Assembly: GCA_903895695.1 (NCBI GenBank)
Contig: CAITUY010000078.1
Coordinates: forward strand, 1 to 41,416
Origin: an uncultured bacterium
GTDB taxonomy: Bacteria; Verrucomicrobiota; Kiritimatiellia; CAIKKV01; CAITUY01
Direction of reading: 5' to 3'
Length of the DNA: 41,416 nt
Shown: positions 1 through 9,504 of the stretch, piece by piece
Layout of the letters: each line of letters starts with the position of its first letter
How positions within the stretch are numbered: the stretch's first letter is position 1
Made by a program: the position numbers and the translations under genes
The notes under the pieces: model-generated
What the model was told of the DNA's origin: nothing
Database searches by the model: none
The model's input: the letters and a program-made list of their open reading frames with translations, nothing else

Positions 1-318
1 ACGAGACGGTCTTTGCGCGCAACGAAGTGCTCCACAAGCAACGACTGGAAAACCGCCTGCGCAGGCAGGCCCAAACACTTGGATTTGAACTCGTTGCAGT
101 CACGCCGTGAAAAAGTGCCGACCAGGGAGTTTCTTGGAAGGCAGCAAAGGTATAGGTGCGAATGGGGCCGGGCAAGCGAAAAGTGGTTGGCAAGGAGTTC
201 GTGTTTGCGCTGGTAGGGCGACGGTGTCCCCGCCGCGCCGGCCTGCCCTGAGTGCCATCGAGCGGCCGGAGCCGGAAGCGGCTCCGCTCCCTGTGGCAGG
301 ATGGTGTTTGAATAGCCT
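1..318. other. host intergenic region downstream of the interrupted gene
   Basis: No convincing coding region is visible in this stretch beyond the stop codon of the large host gene at 319. It contains a short inverted repeat at about 267-286 (GGAGCC, six-base loop, GGCTCC) in a G+C-rich segment. There is no T-run next to the stem, so it is not a clear terminator. The segment resembles the G+C-rich interspersed palindromes seen elsewhere in the window, but that is a visual impression only. Confidence 0.4.
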
Positions 319-3300
319 CTAAGGCGGCAGGAGTTCGACCCGGTAGACGTGTCCGGTGCTTGCGGCAGCAGGAGCGGACCAGTTCATTTCCGTGACGCCG
401 ACTTCGGAGGTCCATGGTCCACCTAGAAGTTGCCAGAGTGGTGTGGGCCGCACCAACTCGGGCAGCGGCAGGCCCATCACCTCGTACACGCGTCCCGGCG
501 TCGCCAGCCAGTTCAGAGTCAGATTCGTCGATCCAGCCGTGGCTTTGCTGAGTTTAAGAGCACTCTGCGCATTGGTCGGATTCGTGCCCGCCAGATACTC
601 GGCGAGGTTATTGACGCCATCTCCATCGGCATCGGCCATGGGATTCACATTGGTCCCAGCACCGAAGTAGAGGGTCTCCCAGGCGTCGGCGATGCCGTTG
701 CCGTTGGCGTCCACCGGGCTCAACCAGCGGTTGCCCAAGTCCACGACCGTCCCGGCGGTCAGGCCCGTTACCGCACTCTGGATGACCAGGTTGGAGTAAC
801 CGGGCTTCGTCAACCTTAGATCGTAGTCCACGGTCGGCAACAACACGTTGGTCGGGAACCGCCCGTTGAGAGCCGTTGCCCAGGGTAGTTTATAGGTCGT
901 GAACGCCGGATAGCCGTCGTAGACGAGATTGGAAATGAGGCCGTTGCGGGCCGTGAACGCGATGGTAGCGCCGTCGACCCATGCCCCAGTCAGCCGGTCG
1001 CGCACACGTCCCGTCATTTGCGCCACGGGCACAAACTGGAAGACGAGGATCTGGGTTGTGTCCGAACTGGGCAGCGTTTTGGGGTTCCCATAGTAGGAGG
1101 AGGGGTTATTGATCTGGGCCGCATTTTTGGGATCCTCCTCCGCCAAATAGCCTGATGGCACATGAACGACGACCGTCTGGCTTCCGTCCGGGATGCTGGG
1201 AAACGACACGCTGTTCGCCTGGGGGTCGAAGGTTTGTGAGCCTACGCCCACGATTTCGACCCACGCACCCGGCGGGGGATGGCCGGCGTTAAGTTTGTCC
1301 AGGGCCACCACAATCAGGCTTCCCCCGCCAGCCGGCACCCACACGCGCAGGTCGTAATCGCTGGCAAACCCCCACATGTTGGTGTCCGCCGGACGTGCGC
1401 GAGCGAGATAGAACCCCTCCGGCATGTCCTTGAAGATGTACGTGGTTGCCCCCGAACCCGCGCCGGGTCCGTCAGAGTCGAGGGAATCGATATTCGTCAG
1501 CGTTCCGTCGGGACACTCCCAGTAGAGGTCGAGCGTCACATAGGCGTTGGTGCCGACCTGATTGGCATCGATTTCGTAGATGACGTTGCTGACACAGTAG
1601 AACCGGACCCAGTCTTCGTCGTCCGGGCAATGGAAGTTGTGCCGCTGCGTGCCCCCGACGGCGAGGCAACTTGCCTGGTCCGCCGAGTCGTCGGGCTCGT
1701 AGGCGTCGGCGAGCGTCACCGTACTTTGCATCGTCGGGGAGACCTCGCCGCGCGAGTCCATCGCATAGAAGGAGAGAGCGTAGGTGCCGTAGGTGGTGAA
1801 GCCGTTCCACACTGCCTCGTAACGCTGGCTATCGTCATTCCACGCGAGGTTGGTCTGCGGCAGGTCGCCCGTGCCGTCGTAATCCGGCGGCGTGATGGTA
1901 CACCACACGTTCGAGATGCCATCTGCGTCCGTCACGCCTGATGCCCACAGCACCAGGGAGTTCGTGCCGGCCAGCAGGGCGTCGGGGGTGACCGCTTCAA
2001 TCATCGGCGACTCCGACCCCGTTATGAAGGCCGTGCCGATGTACTGGGCCTGCGCCACGGCGCCATCGGCCTTGTTAGCCAAGCCGTCGCCGTTGTCATC
2101 CAACTGCGCTCCTTGTCTAAGCCGGCCCGACGCCTGGCGGATCGCGTCCCGCGCCTGATTGAATGAGGTCCGCAGATCGAACCCGCTGAGGATGTCGCTC
2201 AAGAAGTACTCGCTAAAACTGACGACGCCTTTGTTGGCGAACAGGCAGGATTGACCTGCCTGGGATGCCGCAATGATCGTGCGGGTGCGGCCGGCCGGCG
2301 CCGTCAGGATCGGGATTGTCGCGCCGGCGCCGGGCGAGTCCATCACAACGACGACCTCGGCGCCATTGGTCTGGAAGGCGTCCAGCCAACTCTTGAGTAG
2401 CGCCGGATCCAGGCGTTCCTGACCGTTCACGGCGAACCCGTTGTTCGAACCATCCCCGATCAGGTAGACCGTCAGTTTGTTCGCCCCCTGCGCCCAGGTC
2501 GTGATCGCGGCCTGCAGGTTGGAGACCGTGGCGACGGCGGCGATGTCGTTGGTCCCGTCGTTGTCCACGTCCTGCCATGCCAGCGGGCTCAGGTAGCGGA
2601 TGGCAGACGGGTCCAGCCAGCGGCTGCGGAACGTGTGGTAGGCCAGCCGGCCCATGGTGTTCACGCCGGGCCACGTCGCGCCGTTCGTCGATCCGCCGGT
2701 CACCAGGATCGCGCGCTCGACAAACCCGCCCTGAGTCACGTAACTCTGCTGCGGCAACGAGAGGCTGCCCCAAATGTCCTGGGCGTAGAAGACCAACTTG
2801 AACGTGCCCACCTGACTGAAGCCGCTGTAGTCGGTCTCATAGCGTCTTGTGGCGGAGTTGTAGGTCAGGTCGATGCTCGGCAGATCGCCCACCGGGTTGG
2901 TCGGATCGGGATGATGGCCGGGTGGAACGACCAGGCACCAGACGCGCTGGATGGGGTAGGTGGACATGATATCCGCCGCCCACAACGTCGCCCGGGTGGT
3001 GCCTGACAGCGTTTGCGCGGGCGAGACACCTCCGATTTGCGGGATGTCCTTGCCCACGACGAAAGACGCGCCCACGCGGATATCCGCGGCCAGGTTTTCG
3101 TCCACGTTCGGCGTGTACGTGCCGGAGTTGTCGGCATCCATCAGGGCTGACTGGTACGTACTCATGGCGTCGCGGGCCAGTCCGAAGGCGCGCCCTACGT
3201 CCAGCCCCATCATCACGCCGGCAAAGAACGCATCGGAGAAGCTGACCAGCCCGCCGGACACGAAATACGTGGGCTCGTTGCTCGAACAGGACACCAGCAC

Positions 3301-3372
3301 GGTCCGCCGCGCGGTGCCGGTGTGGGTCAGTTCGTCCAGGAACGAGCCCGCCTCGCAGCAGTCGATCAGCAC
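319..3372 (-). pseudogene. 3' half of a large secreted clan CD peptidase gene split by the prophage
   Basis: This is the downstream part of a host gene whose upstream part is at 39106-41416. It begins inside peptidase domain 1 at the catalytic cysteine motif LIDCCEAGSF. An Ig-like linker follows (motif VWCLVVPP), then a second peptidase-like domain in which the His and Cys motifs have become IGDGSNNG and VMDSPGAG, so it is probably inactive. A second linker (VWCTITPP), a YEPDDS-type pre-peptidase C-terminal-like domain, a carboxypeptidase-regulatory-like beta region, a DADGDGVNNLAEY calcium loop and a short C-terminal domain complete it. The open frame continues upstream to an ATG at 3504, but residues before 3372 are encoded by the phage end, so that start is an artefact. 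Removing the prophage rejoins both halves in one frame. Secretion is inferred from the domains; the N-terminus lies outside the window. Confidence 0.85.
3369..3372. repeat. left target-site duplication (GCAC)
   Basis: GCAC directly precedes the phage left end and recurs at 39106-39109 directly after the right end. Joining the host flanks through one GCAC gives a continuous reading frame (DVVVLIDCCEAG) that matches the consensus of this peptidase motif. If the duplication is 5 bp, as in Mu, the outermost base differs (AGCAC left, CGCAC right). Confidence 0.7.
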
Positions 3373-3382
3373 TGTAACCCTA

Positions 3383-3435
3383 CGAAATGAATGAAAAGGG
3401 TGGATTCTGCGCGTAACCGACGGACCGAAAAGGGT
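3383..3435. promoter_or_regulatory. left-end transposase binding repeats (L1 and L2-like)
   Basis: L1 spans 3383-3401 and begins CGAAATGAATGAAAAGGG. Its complement matches R2 at 38946-38963 in 16 of 18 positions and is close to R1 at 39079-39095. A shorter copy, GAAAAGGGT, recurs in the same orientation at 3427-3435, 34 bases further in. By analogy with Mu L1/L2 these should be the sites bound by the DDE transposase encoded at 23418-25178. The role is inferred from position and inverted symmetry. Confidence 0.75.
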
Positions 3436-3469
3436 AACTGCGGACAGTTCGCGGACTGCCCGCAACGAA

Positions 3470-3904
3470 TCATCCGCCAGAGGCTTTAGCCGACTTCCGG
3501 TCATCGTCCTGGGCCTTCAGCTTCCGGACCATTCGCCGGACCTCGCCTTGGTCCTGGCGGATCGCCGCCTTGACGTCCTGGAGGGTCTGGCGCATTGCCT
3601 GCAGCGCCGCCTTTGTGGCCTGCGCCTGCGTCTTGGCTGCACCGGCGAGGGTCGAAGGGTCGATCGCCGCGATCGCCACACCCAGGGTGCCGGTCGTCGT
3701 CACGTCGATCGCCTGCAGCGCGTCGAGCGCCGCCTGCTGCTGATCGCGGATGTCCTGCCAGGTCACGCTCGCGTCGACGTTCGTGGCGTTGGCAGCCTCT
3801 ACCGCCTTTTCCTTGGCTGCGGTGGAGTTGTGAATGTTGATCGGTCCGGCGACGGCAATCTCCGCGGACAGGCCCACGATCAGGATGAGCGTTATCTTGT
3901 TCAT
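3470..3904 (-). CDS. small exported coiled-coil protein, last gene of the left late block
   Basis: This 144-residue protein starts at an ATG with a good AAGGAG ribosome site seven bases upstream. Residues 1-19 form a Sec-type signal peptide (hydrophobic TLILIVGLSAEIAVA ending AVA before GP). The rest is Ala/Gln/Asp-rich and predicted helical, with a Lys/Arg-rich tail. It is the last gene before the left end, downstream of the fibre-like gene, where transposable phages carry fibre assembly or host-range accessory genes. I do not recognise a family. A periplasmic or surface role is inferred only from the signal peptide. Confidence 0.7.
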   Translation of the reverse strand: MNKITLILIVGLSAEIAVAGPINIHNSTAAKEKAVEAANATNVDASVTWQDIRDQQQAALDALQAIDVTTTGTLGVAIAAIDPSTLAGAAKTQAQATKAALQAMRQTLQDVKAAIRQDQGEVRRMVRKLKAQDDDRKSAKASGG

Positions 3905-3912
3905 GTGACTCC

Positions 3913-5403
3913 TTAGTTGCACGGTGCCGCCATTCCCTTGACGATGATGTCTGCCGCGTTACTCGAAACGATGGCCAGTTCCACCACATTGGTGGAACCG
4001 TAGAAATTGCAGGCCGCCGTCCACAGCGAGTTATTGATGTCGGTCTGACTCTGTCTGATCAACGGACCTGCCCAGTTGGTCGTGCCCCCGGTCATATCCA
4101 CGATCCCAACGGCGACCTGGTTCGTCGTCAGCGTCGTGTTGGTCGTCTGCAACATGATGGTGCAAAGGGCATTGCTCGCCGTGAAACCGAGCTGCATGGG
4201 AAGGGACACGAGAGTCATCGTCCGAACGGTAGATGGCGTTCCCATGTCCGCCTCGATCGGGTAGTCGTGTGGATTGATAGGGCCAATGGCGTAATACCCC
4301 ACAGCGTCGCACTGGTAGGGTAGATAGAACTGCGTTCCTCCCGCGGACAGAGCCGCATTGTAGATGAAAGCGTAAGACCAGATACCCGGAGACGTACCGG
4401 CCTGAATGATCCAACCCCAACTTCCGCCGTTCCAACTGCCGGGGCACCACCACATCCAACTGCCGTTCGCTCCGTCATCTTGTGCGAATGTCGGGACGCC
4501 CATTGTCGCCGAGATGGCGGGGGAATAAGTCCAGTGTCCCCCGTACACGCCATTCCAGTCATCGGGTACCGTGAACCCGTTTGTGGAAGGCAGCCCCGGA
4601 AGGACGCCATCATAGCCGGGATTCAGGAATGTGTACCCACTCGACAGGTTGCTGCTGATGCCGCCTTCGTCCCCGAAGTAGTAGCCCGGACCGTCGATGA
4701 AGGACGTCGCCATCGATGCCAGGTTGGCCGCGTACCAAACGGACAAGCCGTTGTTGACGATCCAAGCGGAGACGCTGTCCGTGTTTCCCTTGCGGGTGAG
4801 GGTCAGGTTGTCAACGGCCGGGATCGATGGTAAGTCCCTCATCGTGGCCACGTCATCATCACCGCGCCCGAACTTGTTCACAGTCACACGACCGCCAGCA
4901 GCAATCCGAACGCGGGAGGCTTTGTTCCCATCGTAGTACAGTTGGATTGAGGCAGGCGGATTCGTTGAGTAGAAAGGCGAGTAGTACCCGACTATCGCGT
5001 GCAGATTGGTGATGTTGAAAAGGCCGTTGGACCCCATGTTGATCGAGCCAGTCATAACGCCTCCTGCCCGAGGCAATGCCGCGTCCGCCGTATCTCCCTG
5101 TGCATGGGTCGCATAGTTGGTAGAGGGGGTCCAGGCGGCGCTTCCAAGGCCCCCCGTCGCGGAGGACGCCGCACCAGCCGGATCGAACGCGAGAAAGTCT
5201 GTCAACGCATTCGTTATCCCGTAGCCGCCGACGGTCGTTGGCGTCCCTGTGATTACTCCCCATCGCAGGACAAGGTTGGTGGGACCAACGACATTGCCAT
5301 TCGTATCCACCATGACGGCTGTGCAGACCGTTCCCGTGGGCGGGGGAACGGCGAGAGCGGACGTGGCGATTACGATCAGCAGAGCGGCGAATCTTGCGTG
5401 CAT
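3913..5403 (-). CDS. tail-fibre-like protein with an N-terminal signal peptide
   Basis: This 496-residue protein begins with a signal-peptide-like segment (MHARFAALLIVIATSALA). Around residues 55-65 and 105-130 it carries GYGITNALTDF and a GGVMTGSINM..NGLFNITNL segment. These are typical of phage fibre shafts and collar-adjacent repeats (the G-G-x-M-T-G pattern). The C-terminal two thirds is rich in W, Y, G, N and T, as expected for a beta-structured receptor-binding region. It lies two bases downstream of the 5406-6002 gene and just upstream of the exported coiled-coil gene. The fibre assignment rests on motif style and position. A Sec signal on a fibre is unusual, since fibres normally fold in the cytoplasm. 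Confidence 0.65.
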   Translation of the reverse strand: MHARFAALLIVIATSALAVPPPTGTVCTAVMVDTNGNVVGPTNLVLRWGVITGTPTTVGGYGITNALTDFLAFDPAGAASSATGGLGSAAWTPSTNYATHAQGDTADAALPRAGGVMTGSINMGSNGLFNITNLHAIVGYYSPFYSTNPPASIQLYYDGNKASRVRIAAGGRVTVNKFGRGDDDVATMRDLPSIPAVDNLTLTRKGNTDSVSAWIVNNGLSVWYAANLASMATSFIDGPGYYFGDEGGISSNLSSGYTFLNPGYDGVLPGLPSTNGFTVPDDWNGVYGGHWTYSPAISATMGVPTFAQDDGANGSWMWWCPGSWNGGSWGWIIQAGTSPGIWSYAFIYNAALSAGGTQFYLPYQCDAVGYYAIGPINPHDYPIEADMGTPSTVRTMTLVSLPMQLGFTASNALCTIMLQTTNTTLTTNQVAVGIVDMTGGTTNWAGPLIRQSQTDINNSLWTAACNFYGSTNVVELAIVSSNAADIIVKGMAAPCN

Positions 5404-5405
5404 GG

Positions 5406-6002
5406 TCAGACCCTCGTGAGTTGGAATTGCCCATCGTCCGTTACAGAGATCTGGAACATGATCCCGCCAGGAGACTTGATGCGATATGCCACACCCGGAA
5501 CCGGCAACGCCTCAGTCCCGATGTAGGCCGTGCGACAGAGCGTGAGTTCGACCCTGTAGGTCAGGCGCGCCGTGTTGCCGCCATCCATGAACTTGATGTC
5601 CACGTCGACGTCGATCGTGTCTGTGGATGCGGCCGCGAACGCGGCCAGAACGGCATCCGTGTCGAGCGCCAGAACGGCCTGGTAGTAGACAGCGTCGTCT
5701 GCGCCCTGCTTTGACCAGTCAGCCCCGGAGGCGCTGAACAGAACCGGGCCGGTTTTCAGGGCACTCGAGTCCTTTCCGACCAGCGCCAGCGACAAGTCGT
5801 CAGGCAACGTATAAGCGGTCGTCAGTTCTCCGGCATCGCCGGTCTCACGAAAGTACAGATTGAGCGTAAAACGATCGCCCATCATCCACTGCGGCCGGCC
5901 CGAGATGGGGTTGCCGGATGTCTGCGACTGCAGGAGGGCGTTCTGGCCGCCCGGGAGATCTCCGTTGACGTACAGGTCGATGGATCGATTAAGCGTTGTC
6001 AT
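5406..6002 (-). CDS. probable tail or tail-tip protein, unknown family
   Basis: This 198-residue protein has no signal peptide and no membrane segment. It is beta-rich, with alternating hydrophobic residues (for example TIDVDVDIKF and GVAYRIKSPGG), and ends close to the start of the fibre-like gene. Its place between the 709-residue protein and the fibre suggests a distal tail or fibre-attachment component. Start ATG at 6002. No homologous family is recognised. Confidence 0.6.
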   Translation of the reverse strand: MTTLNRSIDLYVNGDLPGGQNALLQSQTSGNPISGRPQWMMGDRFTLNLYFRETGDAGELTTAYTLPDDLSLALVGKDSSALKTGPVLFSASGADWSKQGADDAVYYQAVLALDTDAVLAAFAAASTDTIDVDVDIKFMDGGNTARLTYRVELTLCRTAYIGTEALPVPGVAYRIKSPGGIMFQISVTDDGQFQLTRV

Positions 6003-6080
6003 CGGTACCTCGCATGCCGCCTACCGTACGACGCCGGCGCCGCGGCGTCGCGCCAGCGTGGAAAAGATGAAAGACATTGC

Positions 6081-8210
6081 TCATGGTGCGTTCGTCAGGC
6101 ATTGGAACTGCCACTTGAGCAGGACCTGGCCGGACTGGTAGCGCGTTCCCGTCCATTCGTTCGTGGATCCGGAGCGGGAATCGGCTTCATACCGGACACC
6201 GTGCCCTACTATGCCGAAGCCGCCAAAGAGCGACCTGCCCATCGCCGTCGTGTCGATCTCTCCTGGCGTGGGCGGCGGGATTGTGTCGGGAATTGACACC
6301 ACGTCGGCACAGGCGTTCGATGGGCCACCGCAGTGCGTGATGACGACTGACCCGACGTTCGTAATCGTGCCATCAGACCACTGATGCGAACCAACGGAGT
6401 CGATCAGGCCCGTTTGACAAACGGCGTAGCACACGGCACTGCAGACGATCTGCGTGGGCCAGTAAGGCAACGTCCACGCCGGCACGGAATAGATGACCGT
6501 GTAGGAGTTGCTGTTCGCCTGCATCTCTGAGAATTGTGTCTGCGGGCTGTCGAGTTCATATGCGCTGGGGTAGCCATCCCACGTAATATCTGTGACGTAA
6601 CTTCGGTACGTCTGAGACTTCGAGTAGGACCACCTCCTCGCGTAGGAGGTCTCCGGTGGCCCGTTGCTGAGGCTGTTGAGATTCGCGTTGATCTTGGCGA
6701 CGTTCCACCCGGCGGCCGGCAGGAAGAAGGCACCGTTAGTGGCCTGCCACCACGGCAACCATCCGCTGATTTGCAGCCAGTAACCGTCTCCCTGTCCCGC
6801 GCCCCAGTCCTCGGGGTTGGACTCCCAATTAACGTTGGTGAACGCGTTGTCGAGCCAATTATACCCCACCGTATTCGTCCACTGCAGCGTCGCCGGCGTC
6901 CAGCGCAGGGCGGCCACAACCCGGCCGCGTTCCACCAGATCGTTCGTGTAGATCTGCAGCGGCCAGTCGCCGTACGTCGCTGGAACCGTGGCCTCCGGAA
7001 CCACCGCGGGAGTCGCGTCGCTGTACGTGCTCCACACGTAGCCGTTCGTGGGAGTCCACGACACCGCGTAGTCGACGGAGGTCGAGATCTGCGACGTGTA
7101 GCACTGCGCGACCGGCGCCTGCGACGGGGCCCAGTCGGTATAACGGTAGATCCAGTTCGTGTGCGCCGGCACCATCCGCGCAGGCTCGCGGCTGAATCGG
7201 TTGGTTCGATCGCCAATTCCCAGCCGCGCCCAGAGACCGGTCACCGTCAACATCGGCAGCGTGGTGTGATAGTTCGTGGACACGTATCCACAGGCGTCGG
7301 TCGTGATGAGCGGCGTAGCGAAGTACAAGTCGAAGTTCCCGTTGGTAGCCAGCGTGTCGTCGACGTACAGCGGCACTAGGGACTTGAGCAGGTTGTCCCC
7401 ATCAGCCATGTCGGCGATCACGATCTGACGGCCCTGCGACCAGTTGGCGGGCGCATATTCGAACGCCGGCGCCGCGATCGGGTTCGTTGTTCCCACCGTG
7501 GCCACGACGACGCCCGTAACTGGCTCGTACCAGTGTTGCGTGTAGAATGCGTGCAGGCGCCCCCAGGAGGCCGCCGTAAGCCCGCGCGCGCTGTCCAGCG
7601 TCGCGTACCACGGGTAGATCGATCCGGCGGTCAGAACCGGTCCCACGAGCCAGCGGCCGCTATCATCCATCGCGATCGCCGCGCTGGCGTTCGTCCAGTA
7701 CAGCACGGCGCTGTCCGGAATTTGGATATTCACCATCCAGCTAACCTGCACGGTCTTGGGCGGGAATGTCCGGCCGTACACGCCGTTCAGGACCGACGAG
7801 TCGAATCCGTTGACGGAGACCACCGCCTGGGATCCCGCCGCGGTCACATACCGGCCGATCGCCGCGCCCTTGACCTGGTACCAGTAATCGGTCTGCCGAT
7901 TGACGTACCAGTTCGTCCGGACGATCGCGTCGTAGCCCGCGCACACGAGGTAGTTCGAATAGACGACGTTGCTTCCCTGCATGTGGTCGGCATACTGATC
8001 GCCGCCCGTTTCCCACCGCGGGATCATGCTGGTCACGACATGCGGTGTCCCACCCACGGCATAGGCCCGTTCCTGCAGCGCCGCCATCCACCAGGCGATG
8101 TCCTCGGCCGTGACCTGGTTGCCTGACCTTCCCTGCCAGATGGTGGGCTTCAGGAGTGAGAGCGACGCCACCACGGCCACGCCGAGTCCGGTCAGGATCC
8201 AGCGCTTCAT
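6081..8210 (-). CDS. large W/Y/N/T-rich tail protein with N-terminal signal-like segment
   Basis: This protein has 709 residues. The open frame reaches further upstream, but the ATG at 8210 overlaps the stop of the preceding gene (ATGA) and opens a hydrophobic N-terminus (MKRWILTGLGVAVVASLSLL), so it is the preferred start. The rest is rich in Trp, Tyr, Asn and Thr with many WTN, TNG and YWY patterns, resembling secreted beta-sheet adhesins or tail spikes. It lies between two predicted tail genes and probably contributes to the tail tip or a spike. The signal could be a signal peptide or an uncleaved anchor; no clear cleavage site follows it. Confidence 0.65.
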   Translation of the reverse strand: MKRWILTGLGVAVVASLSLLKPTIWQGRSGNQVTAEDIAWWMAALQERAYAVGGTPHVVTSMIPRWETGGDQYADHMQGSNVVYSNYLVCAGYDAIVRTNWYVNRQTDYWYQVKGAAIGRYVTAAGSQAVVSVNGFDSSVLNGVYGRTFPPKTVQVSWMVNIQIPDSAVLYWTNASAAIAMDDSGRWLVGPVLTAGSIYPWYATLDSARGLTAASWGRLHAFYTQHWYEPVTGVVVATVGTTNPIAAPAFEYAPANWSQGRQIVIADMADGDNLLKSLVPLYVDDTLATNGNFDLYFATPLITTDACGYVSTNYHTTLPMLTVTGLWARLGIGDRTNRFSREPARMVPAHTNWIYRYTDWAPSQAPVAQCYTSQISTSVDYAVSWTPTNGYVWSTYSDATPAVVPEATVPATYGDWPLQIYTNDLVERGRVVAALRWTPATLQWTNTVGYNWLDNAFTNVNWESNPEDWGAGQGDGYWLQISGWLPWWQATNGAFFLPAAGWNVAKINANLNSLSNGPPETSYARRWSYSKSQTYRSYVTDITWDGYPSAYELDSPQTQFSEMQANSNSYTVIYSVPAWTLPYWPTQIVCSAVCYAVCQTGLIDSVGSHQWSDGTITNVGSVVITHCGGPSNACADVVSIPDTIPPPTPGEIDTTAMGRSLFGGFGIVGHGVRYEADSRSGSTNEWTGTRYQSGQVLLKWQFQCLTNAP

Positions 8211-8731
8211 GCGGGCGCCCCCAGGGCCGGCAGCATGATGTTGCCCCAGCCGATCCGCGCGAGCCGGACCGCGAAGGTCTGCTTGCCGTTGGCCGTGACG
8301 GCGATTCGGCGGAACTGGTACAGCCAGCGCCGCCAGGTGTCCGCGTCCGGACGGAAGAGCGCGATATCCGTGCTGGGCAGGATGATGCCGGCGCCGGCCA
8401 TGCTCGACCACACGCCGACGTACTGGTAGTCGGCATCGATGGTGACCGGCGTGTCTGGGATCTGCACCGTCTGCGTCCCCCACTGCACCTCGCCGGCTGT
8501 TATCGTCACGACGGATCCCGAGATGGAGAATCCCAGGCAGAGCTTCGACCAGGGAAAGGTCGTGGCCCCTTCGCCCACGATGCTCAGCCGTCCGCCCCGG
8601 CGCTGGATGTTGATCCCGTTCTCGCCCCGGGTGTTTGCGAGCGTATCGCCGAGCGTCCGCATGGCGGCCGCCAGGGGTTTCGCGGCCCCGGGCGCCTTCC
8701 AGTCGCTCTTGATTATTTTCGCGTTGGCCAT
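8207..8731 (-). CDS. predicted tail-associated protein, unknown family
   Basis: This 174-residue protein starts with ATG at 8731 and reads MANAKIIKSDWKAPG. It has no signal peptide. The middle contains beta-prone stretches (GGRLSIVGEG, VVTITAGEVQWG) and the end a W-rich region (WRRWLYQFRRIAV). It is coupled by an ATGA overlap to the 709-residue protein. A divergent plus-strand gene starts 28 bases away, and that gene's -35 element overlaps the start of this one. A tail role is inferred from position. Confidence 0.6.
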   Translation of the reverse strand: MANAKIIKSDWKAPGAAKPLAAAMRTLGDTLANTRGENGINIQRRGGRLSIVGEGATTFPWSKLCLGFSISGSVVTITAGEVQWGTQTVQIPDTPVTIDADYQYVGVWSSMAGAGIILPSTDIALFRPDADTWRRWLYQFRRIAVTANGKQTFAVRLARIGWGNIMLPALGAPA

Positions 8732-8752
8732 GCTCGTAACTCGCGCTATGCT
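8724..8752 (+). promoter_or_regulatory. sigma70-like promoter for the plus-strand gene at 8759
   Basis: TTGGCC (8724-8729), a 17-base spacer and TATGCT (8747-8752) are followed by only six bases before the ATG at 8759. Transcription would start at or next to the A of the ATG, giving a leaderless mRNA. Three other lone plus-strand genes have the same geometry (10982, 26593 and 27207). Confidence 0.6.
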
Positions 8753-8758
8753 GGGCTC

Positions 8759-9097
8759 ATGAAAACGGTGCTGATCGTTGCCCTGACCCTGATGGCCTGC
8801 GCCTGCCTGGCGGAGCCCGCCGCAACGAACGCGGCCGACGCTGCCAAGGCGTCTACCGATGCGGCCGTCATCGCCGCGGCCGTCCCTGGCGTGAAGCGCA
8901 TCGACACGACCTCATCGGGGTTCACCCTCCAGACCGTGTCCGGAACCCGTACGGCCTACCGCACGCTGACCGGCTACTACGTTCCCGGATCCAGCACGAC
9001 CCCAGCTCTCGATATCCGCCAGACCACGACCGGCTACACCGTCCAGAACGCGGCCGTGCGCGCCGATGCCATGCGCGCCGCGCAAACCAAACGCTGA
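8759..9097 (+). CDS. small exported protein, moron-like, antisense to the tail operon
   Basis: This 112-residue protein has a clear signal peptide (MKTVLIVALTLMACACLA before EPAATNAAD). Cleavage is by signal peptidase I after CLA, or possibly by signal peptidase II at the LMAC cysteine. The mature part is Ala/Thr-rich (YRTLTGYYVPGSS, TTTGYTVQNAAVRADAM). It exactly fills the 377-base gap between two minus-strand tail genes and has its own promoter, the hallmark of a moron expressed from the prophage. There is no Shine-Dalgarno sequence. It may alter the lysogen surface, for example in superinfection exclusion, but that is speculation. Confidence 0.75.
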   Translation: MKTVLIVALTLMACACLAEPAATNAADAAKASTDAAVIAAAVPGVKRIDTTSSGFTLQTVSGTRTAYRTLTGYYVPGSSTTPALDIRQTTTGYTVQNAAVRADAMRAAQTKR

Positions 9098-9108
9098 CCG
9101 TTCCACGT

Positions 9109-9504
9109 TCATCCCGCCGCCGATTTCGGATCCGTGGCCTTCCACTTCGTGTCAGGTACGTCCTCCCAGTCCGAGTAGTATTCCCAGACTTGGGACTGTG
9201 AGCACTCCCCGGTGACCGAGTCGATCGGACCGATCTTGTCGCGCGAACAGACGAACATCTTCCCGCGAAAATCCCAGTTCTGCGGCGTGTTGGGGCCCGA
9301 CTTGAACGGCAGGCTGGCCGCCTGCAGGCCAACGTCCGGAGTGAACTGTGTCAGGCCGACCAGTTTCCGCGCGCGCGAGAGCGTGATATGCAGGCACTGC
9401 TGCTTGACGGTCACGACCCCGTCCGAGCGCACGTCCTGGTATTCCTCCTGGGCGTCCAGATCGTCCAGGTACCAATCGTCGACCGTTTTGGCTTGCGTGG
9501 GCAT
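9109..9504 (-). CDS. small predicted tail protein downstream of the tape measure
   Basis: This 131-residue acidic protein has several Trp/Tyr residues (VDDWYLDDLDAQEEYQDV, VWEYYSDWEDVPDTKW) and two Cys residues in its C-terminal half. Its ATG overlaps the stop of the tape-measure gene (TAATG), so the two are translationally coupled. The position resembles distal tail or tail-tip genes of non-contractile phages. No family is recognised. Confidence 0.6.
   Translation of the reverse strand: MPTQAKTVDDWYLDDLDAQEEYQDVRSDGVVTVKQQCLHITLSRARKLVGLTQFTPDVGLQAASLPFKSGPNTPQNWDFRGKMFVCSRDKIGPIDSVTGECSQSQVWEYYSDWEDVPDTKWKATDPKSAAG

Noticed and set aside
2213..2773. Long alternative frames inside the host gene and tail genes (for example 4215-4613, 6404-7216, 6534-7379)
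   Set aside because: They are Arg/Pro/Gly-rich shadows of clearly coding frames, without ribosome sites or recognisable domains.
3373..3504. Open frame from ATG 3504 running into the host gene, giving an apparent 1061-residue protein
   Set aside because: The first 44 codons are phage-end DNA read by chance in the host frame and overlap the last phage gene; there is no ribosome site, and the host domain is cut in the middle of a motif.
3913..8210. Diversity-generating retroelement acting on the fibre genes
   Set aside because: No reverse transcriptase ORF and no template/variable repeat pair was seen near the tail genes.
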